From Gammaproteobacteria bacterium (GTDB lineage Bacteria > Pseudomonadota > Gammaproteobacteria > Steroidobacterales > Steroidobacteraceae), in contig JADLDF010000480.1 of assembly GCA_020846815.1 (NCBI GenBank), positions 1 to 6,224 of the forward strand: a stretch of 6,224 nucleotides of DNA, read 5' to 3'. Made by a program: the position numbers and the translations under genes. Below are positions 5,859 through 6,224 of the stretch, one piece after another; the first letter of the stretch is position 1, and each line of letters begins with the position of its first letter. The notes under the pieces were generated by a model. The model worked only from the letters and a program-made list of their open reading frames with translations. It did no database searches and was not told the origin of the DNA.

Positions 5859-6224
5859 TCATGCTCCGAGCGCCAGCGCCACGCGCGGCCGCCCATCGTC
5901 CCCGGTCTCGAAGCGGATCGCGCCTTCGAACACCGTCACCAGTGCGTGCTGCACATCGGCATCGCCCGGCGCACCGCTGGCGACCAGACGGCCCTGCGCT
6001 AGTACCAGCAGCCGGTCCGCCTGCAGTGCCACGGCCAGATCGTGTAGCACGCTGACGACGGCGCACGGGCGCTGCCGGTCGCGCGTCAGCCGGCGGAACA
6101 GCTTCGCCAGTGCCACCTGATGCGGGGCATCGACGTGCGTCGTCGGCTCGTCGAGCAGCAGCAGCGGCGCCTCGGTCGCCAGCGCGCGCGCCAGCAGCAC
6201 GCGCTGGCGCTCGCCGCCGGACAG
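5859..6224 (-). CDS. ABC transporter ATP-binding protein, BtuD/FecE type, C-terminal fragment
   Basis: The gene enters from the right edge in frame; 121 codons plus the stop are present. Seen: the ABC signature LSGGERQR at the very edge, Walker B with D-loop LLLLDEPTTHVD, the switch histidine in VVSVLHDL, and the usual end-strand pattern ADRLLVLAQGRLVASG. The Walker A motif lies outside the window. Known: the EPTTHxD form and short C-terminal tail are typical of ATPases of the iron-siderophore, heme and vitamin B12 importers. Its position 22 bases upstream of cobQ makes cobalamin or corrinoid uptake (BtuCD-F type) the best guess. Siderophore or heme import cannot be excluded from this fragment, so I leave the symbol blank. 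Confidence 0.9.
   Translation of the reverse strand: MSGGERQRVLLARALATEAPLLLLDEPTTHVDAPHQVALAKLFRRLTRDRQRPCAVVSVLHDLAVALQADRLLVLAQGRLVASGAPGDADVQHALVTVFEGAIRFETGDDGRPRVALALGA

Noticed and set aside
4352..5896. Longer CobQ starting at the upstream ATG at 5896
   Set aside because: It would add 20 Arg/Glu-rich residues before the P-loop strand and overlap the ATPase gene. The ATG at 5836 matches the family's N-terminus.
4391..6055. Long plus-strand open frame (554 codons)
   Set aside because: It is the antisense shadow of cobQ and the end of the ATPase gene, with composition-driven sequence and no recognisable domain.
1..6224. CRISPR arrays, tRNA genes, cobalamin riboswitch, insertion sequences
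   Set aside because: No regularly spaced repeats, cloverleaf, recognisable B12-box sequence, or transposase and terminal repeats were seen by eye. The upstream end of the cobalamin cluster, where a riboswitch would sit, is outside the window.

Overview
The window is very GC-rich, with a strong preference for G or C at third codon positions. Every gene I can support lies on the minus strand, so transcription runs from right to left. The gene content (a cobalamin uptake and salvage pair, a Tat-exported amine oxidase, a paraoxonase-like lactonase and a FabH-like synthase) suggests an aerobic high-GC proteobacterium. A gammaproteobacterium is plausible, but the sequence does not prove it. I see no tRNA, rRNA, CRISPR array, insertion sequence or phage gene.

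In transcription order, the right edge (5859-6224) holds the C-terminal part of an ABC-transporter ATPase of the BtuD/FecE type. It is followed after 22 bases by a complete cobyric acid synthase, CobQ (4352-5836). Together they look like part of a vitamin B12 uptake and assembly cluster. Downstream of the cobQ stop lies damaged DNA. The 3' two thirds of an FAD-dependent aromatic-ring-type monooxygenase (about 3597-4300) has lost its whole N-terminal dinucleotide-binding half, and its reading frame shifts near its 3' end. A small uncharacterised gene (3314-3596) follows. It has a good ribosome binding site but is split over two frames.

A candidate promoter near 3202 then starts a second block. 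It begins with a membrane-anchored paraoxonase/arylesterase-family six-bladed propeller (2081-3148, best read from a TTG codon). Next is a Tat-exported flavin amine oxidase (306-1907) with its own candidate promoter and a strong ribosome binding site. The left edge carries the first 38 codons of a 3-oxoacyl-ACP synthase III-like gene (1-116), again with a candidate promoter.

The cobalamin pair clearly works together. The amine oxidase and the lactonase-like enzyme are both predicted to act outside the cytoplasm, but I see no evidence of a shared pathway. I found no convincing new multi-gene system. The points most worth a second look are the bacterial PON homologue with two altered calcium ligands, the decayed locus behind cobQ, the frame-split small gene, and the Gly/Ala/Pro insert in the amine oxidase.
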